Position numbers and translations under genes: made by a program | NCBI GenBank assembly: GCA_002719425.1 | Contig: PBHA01000006.1 | Span: 1 to 7,439, forward strand | Length of the DNA stretch: 7,439 nt | Origin: Chloroflexota bacterium | GTDB lineage: Bacteria; Chloroflexota; Dehalococcoidia; UBA1151; TMED-70 | Direction of reading: 5' to 3' | Part shown: piece after piece, positions 6,279 to 7,439 of the stretch | Layout of the letters: the number at the start of each line of letters is the position of its first letter | How positions within the stretch are numbered: position 1 is the stretch's first letter | The notes under the pieces: model-generated | What the model was told of the DNA's origin: nothing | The model's input: the letters and a program-made list of their open reading frames with translations, nothing else | Database searches by the model: none

Positions 6279-6791
6279 TTATTTTCCTAAAGGATATTTT
6301 TTTTCTATATCTAGTAAAAATTGTTTAGAATTAATTCCACCTCCATAACCACCTATTTTGCCATCATTAGCCAAAACTCTATGACAAGGAATAATTATTG
6401 AAATTGGATTTTTGTTGTTAGCATTTCCAACTGCTCTGTATGAAAATGGGTTATTAATTAATCTTGCAATGTCTAAATAACTAGCTGTTTCTCCAAATTT
6501 TATTGATCTCAACTTCTTCCAAACATCAACTTGAAATTTTGTACCATAAATAAAATTCAGTGGAATATTAAATTCTGTTCTCTTACCAGAAAAATATTCA
6601 GACAATTGAGAAGTAGTTTTATCTAAAATTTCATTTTTTTTTCTATAAATCTTATAATTTGAAAATTTAGAATTAATAAAGTTTTCTATCTTATCTGTTC
6701 TGAGAAATTTTAGAAGTAAAAGATTATTTTCGTCAGCAGCAATTAGTAATTCACCGATTGGTGATTGATATTTTATCTGGTAAAGTATCAC
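6279..6791 (-). CDS. ogt: Methylated-DNA-[protein]-cysteine S-methyltransferase (O6-alkylguanine repair)
   Basis: This 170-residue suicide enzyme moves alkyl groups from O6-alkylguanine (and O4-alkylthymine) in DNA to its own cysteine. The active site PCHRV gives C136 and H137. Other key residues fall at the spacings of human AGT: Y105, the arginine finger R119 in RAVGNA, N128 in NKNP, and E163 near the end, 27 after C136. The N-terminal part opens with SPIGELLIAAD, typical of Ogt/AdaB proteins. The length fits the stand-alone bacterial form without an Ada domain. The start is a GTG at 6791, directly touching the TAA of the upstream dehydrogenase. Its best ribosome site, GGAGGT, lies inside the end of that gene (6807-6812), about 15 bases away, so coupled translation is likely. 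The link to a sugar dehydrogenase is probably only shared transcription. Confidence 0.96.
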   Translation of the reverse strand: MILYQIKYQSPIGELLIAADENNLLLLKFLRTDKIENFINSKFSNYKIYRKKNEILDKTTSQLSEYFSGKRTEFNIPLNFIYGTKFQVDVWKKLRSIKFGETASYLDIARLINNPFSYRAVGNANNKNPISIIIPCHRVLANDGKIGGYGGGINSKQFLLDIEKKYPLGK

Positions 6792-7439
6792 TTAATAAGT
6801 TGCCCTACCTCCACTTATATCAAATACAGCTCCAGTAGAGTAAGAACATTCTTCACTAGACAGCCAGGTCACCAGAGAAGCAACTTCTTGCAAATTTACA
6901 AATCTATTTCTGGGTATTTTAGAAAGCATATAATCAATGTGCTCATCGGTCATTTGATCAAAAATTCTTGTTTTTGCAGCTGATGGAGTTACACAGTTCA
7001 CAGAGATATTATACTGAGACAATTCTTTGCCTAAAGATTTTGTTAGAGCAATAACTGCAGCTTTAGCAGAGCTGTATGCTGGAGCGTTTGGATTTCCTTC
7101 TTTACCAGCGATAGAGGCTATATTGACTATTCTTCCATAGTTATTTTCAATCATATGAGGAACAATACTTTTTGAACAATAAAATACTCCATTCAAGTCC
7201 ACTTCAATTACTTTTCTCCAATCATCAATTGGATAATCCCAGGTGGTTTCATTGGGGCCAGTAATTCCAGCATTATTAACAAAAATATCTACTTTACCTA
7301 GCTTTCTGATAGCATTATCTATTCCATCGGAAACATTAGAAAAATCAGTAACATCGACGATATCAAAAAATGAACTGTGCTTATCAAGTTGAGTTTGCAA
7401 GCCTTCAATTAACTTTTTATCAATATCCCAGATCATTAC
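6792..7439 (-). CDS. Short-chain dehydrogenase, 2-keto-3-deoxy-L-sugar-acid dehydrogenase-like (5' partial)
   Basis: The frame stays open to the right edge (215 residues visible), so the ATG at 7436 is internal. The protein begins at the second Rossmann strand (VMIWDID), and about 30-40 residues with the TGxxxGxG loop are cut off. Counting from that Met: D4 favours NAD(H). NNAG is at 54-57. N82, S108, Y121 and K125 form the SDR catalytic tetrad, with Y-SSA-K. The strings AGKEGNPN, SAAKTRIF, YMLSKIP and GAVFDISGGRATY at the C-terminus recall, from memory, bacterial 2-keto-3-deoxy-L-rhamnonate/L-fuconate dehydrogenases of the non-phosphorylating L-rhamnose/L-fucose route. That substrate would be downstream of an enolase-superfamily dehydratase, such as the one at 1447, though the genes are on opposite strands. 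The SDR class is certain; the substrate is tentative. Confidence 0.9.
   Translation of the reverse strand, partial: VMIWDIDKKLIEGLQTQLDKHSSFFDIVDVTDFSNVSDGIDNAIRKLGKVDIFVNNAGITGPNETTWDYPIDDWRKVIEVDLNGVFYCSKSIVPHMIENNYGRIVNIASIAGKEGNPNAPAYSSAKAAVIALTKSLGKELSQYNISVNCVTPSAAKTRIFDQMTDEHIDYMLSKIPRNRFVNLQEVASLVTWLSSEECSYSTGAVFDISGGRATY

Noticed and set aside
6765..6983. Plus-strand 72-codon frame across the ogt/dehydrogenase junction
   Set aside because: It overlaps two genes with clear catalytic motifs on the other strand.
7434..7436. ATG as the start of the short-chain dehydrogenase
   Set aside because: It lies inside the second Rossmann strand. The cofactor loop is missing and the frame is open to the window end, so the gene is cut.

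Overview
This is an A+T-rich bacterial window, roughly one-third G+C by eye. It has Shine-Dalgarno-led genes and two tRNA genes with genomically encoded CCA ends. Nothing in it fixes the taxon. The combination of an enolase-superfamily sugar-acid dehydratase, medium- and short-chain dehydrogenases and proteins with a probable alpha/beta-barrel (NIPSNAP/EthD-like) fold in a low-GC genome would suit a free-living marine lineage such as SAR202-type Chloroflexota or a low-GC marine actinobacterium. That is inference from gene content only.

Left part, plus strand. The window opens inside a gene (1-1119) whose visible product is an acidic N-terminal stretch, a long coiled coil and a C-terminal domain carrying the Ser/His/Asp motifs of an S26B (Sec11/SipW-type) signal peptidase. 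It shows no membrane helix. After it come tandem tRNA-Gln(CUG) and tRNA-Glu(CUC). Next is a two-gene unit: a mandelate racemase/galactonate dehydratase-type enolase-superfamily enzyme (1447-2745) and a zinc-dependent medium-chain dehydrogenase (2761-3792), 15 bases apart, which together look like a sugar or sugar-acid oxidation and dehydration module. A six-helix membrane protein of unknown function follows (3926-4570).

Right part, minus strand, convergent with the left. Reading leftwards from the right edge are: a 5'-truncated short-chain dehydrogenase (6792-7439), which resembles 2-keto-3-deoxy-L-rhamnonate/fuconate dehydrogenases; an O6-alkylguanine-DNA alkyltransferase (ogt, 6279-6791) whose GTG start touches the dehydrogenase stop codon; and a likely three-gene unit. 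That unit consists of two proteins each predicted to hold two ferredoxin-like alpha/beta-barrel domains (5516-6121 and 4864-5481) and a small single-helix membrane protein of 52 residues (4691-4849).

The points most worth a second look are the coiled-coil protein with a signal-peptidase-type active site, the small membrane protein at the end of the paired-domain operon, and the long N-terminal insertion and unusual K-x-H motif in the enolase-superfamily enzyme. No mobile element, CRISPR array or phage gene was seen. No gene-free stretch exceeds 300 bases.
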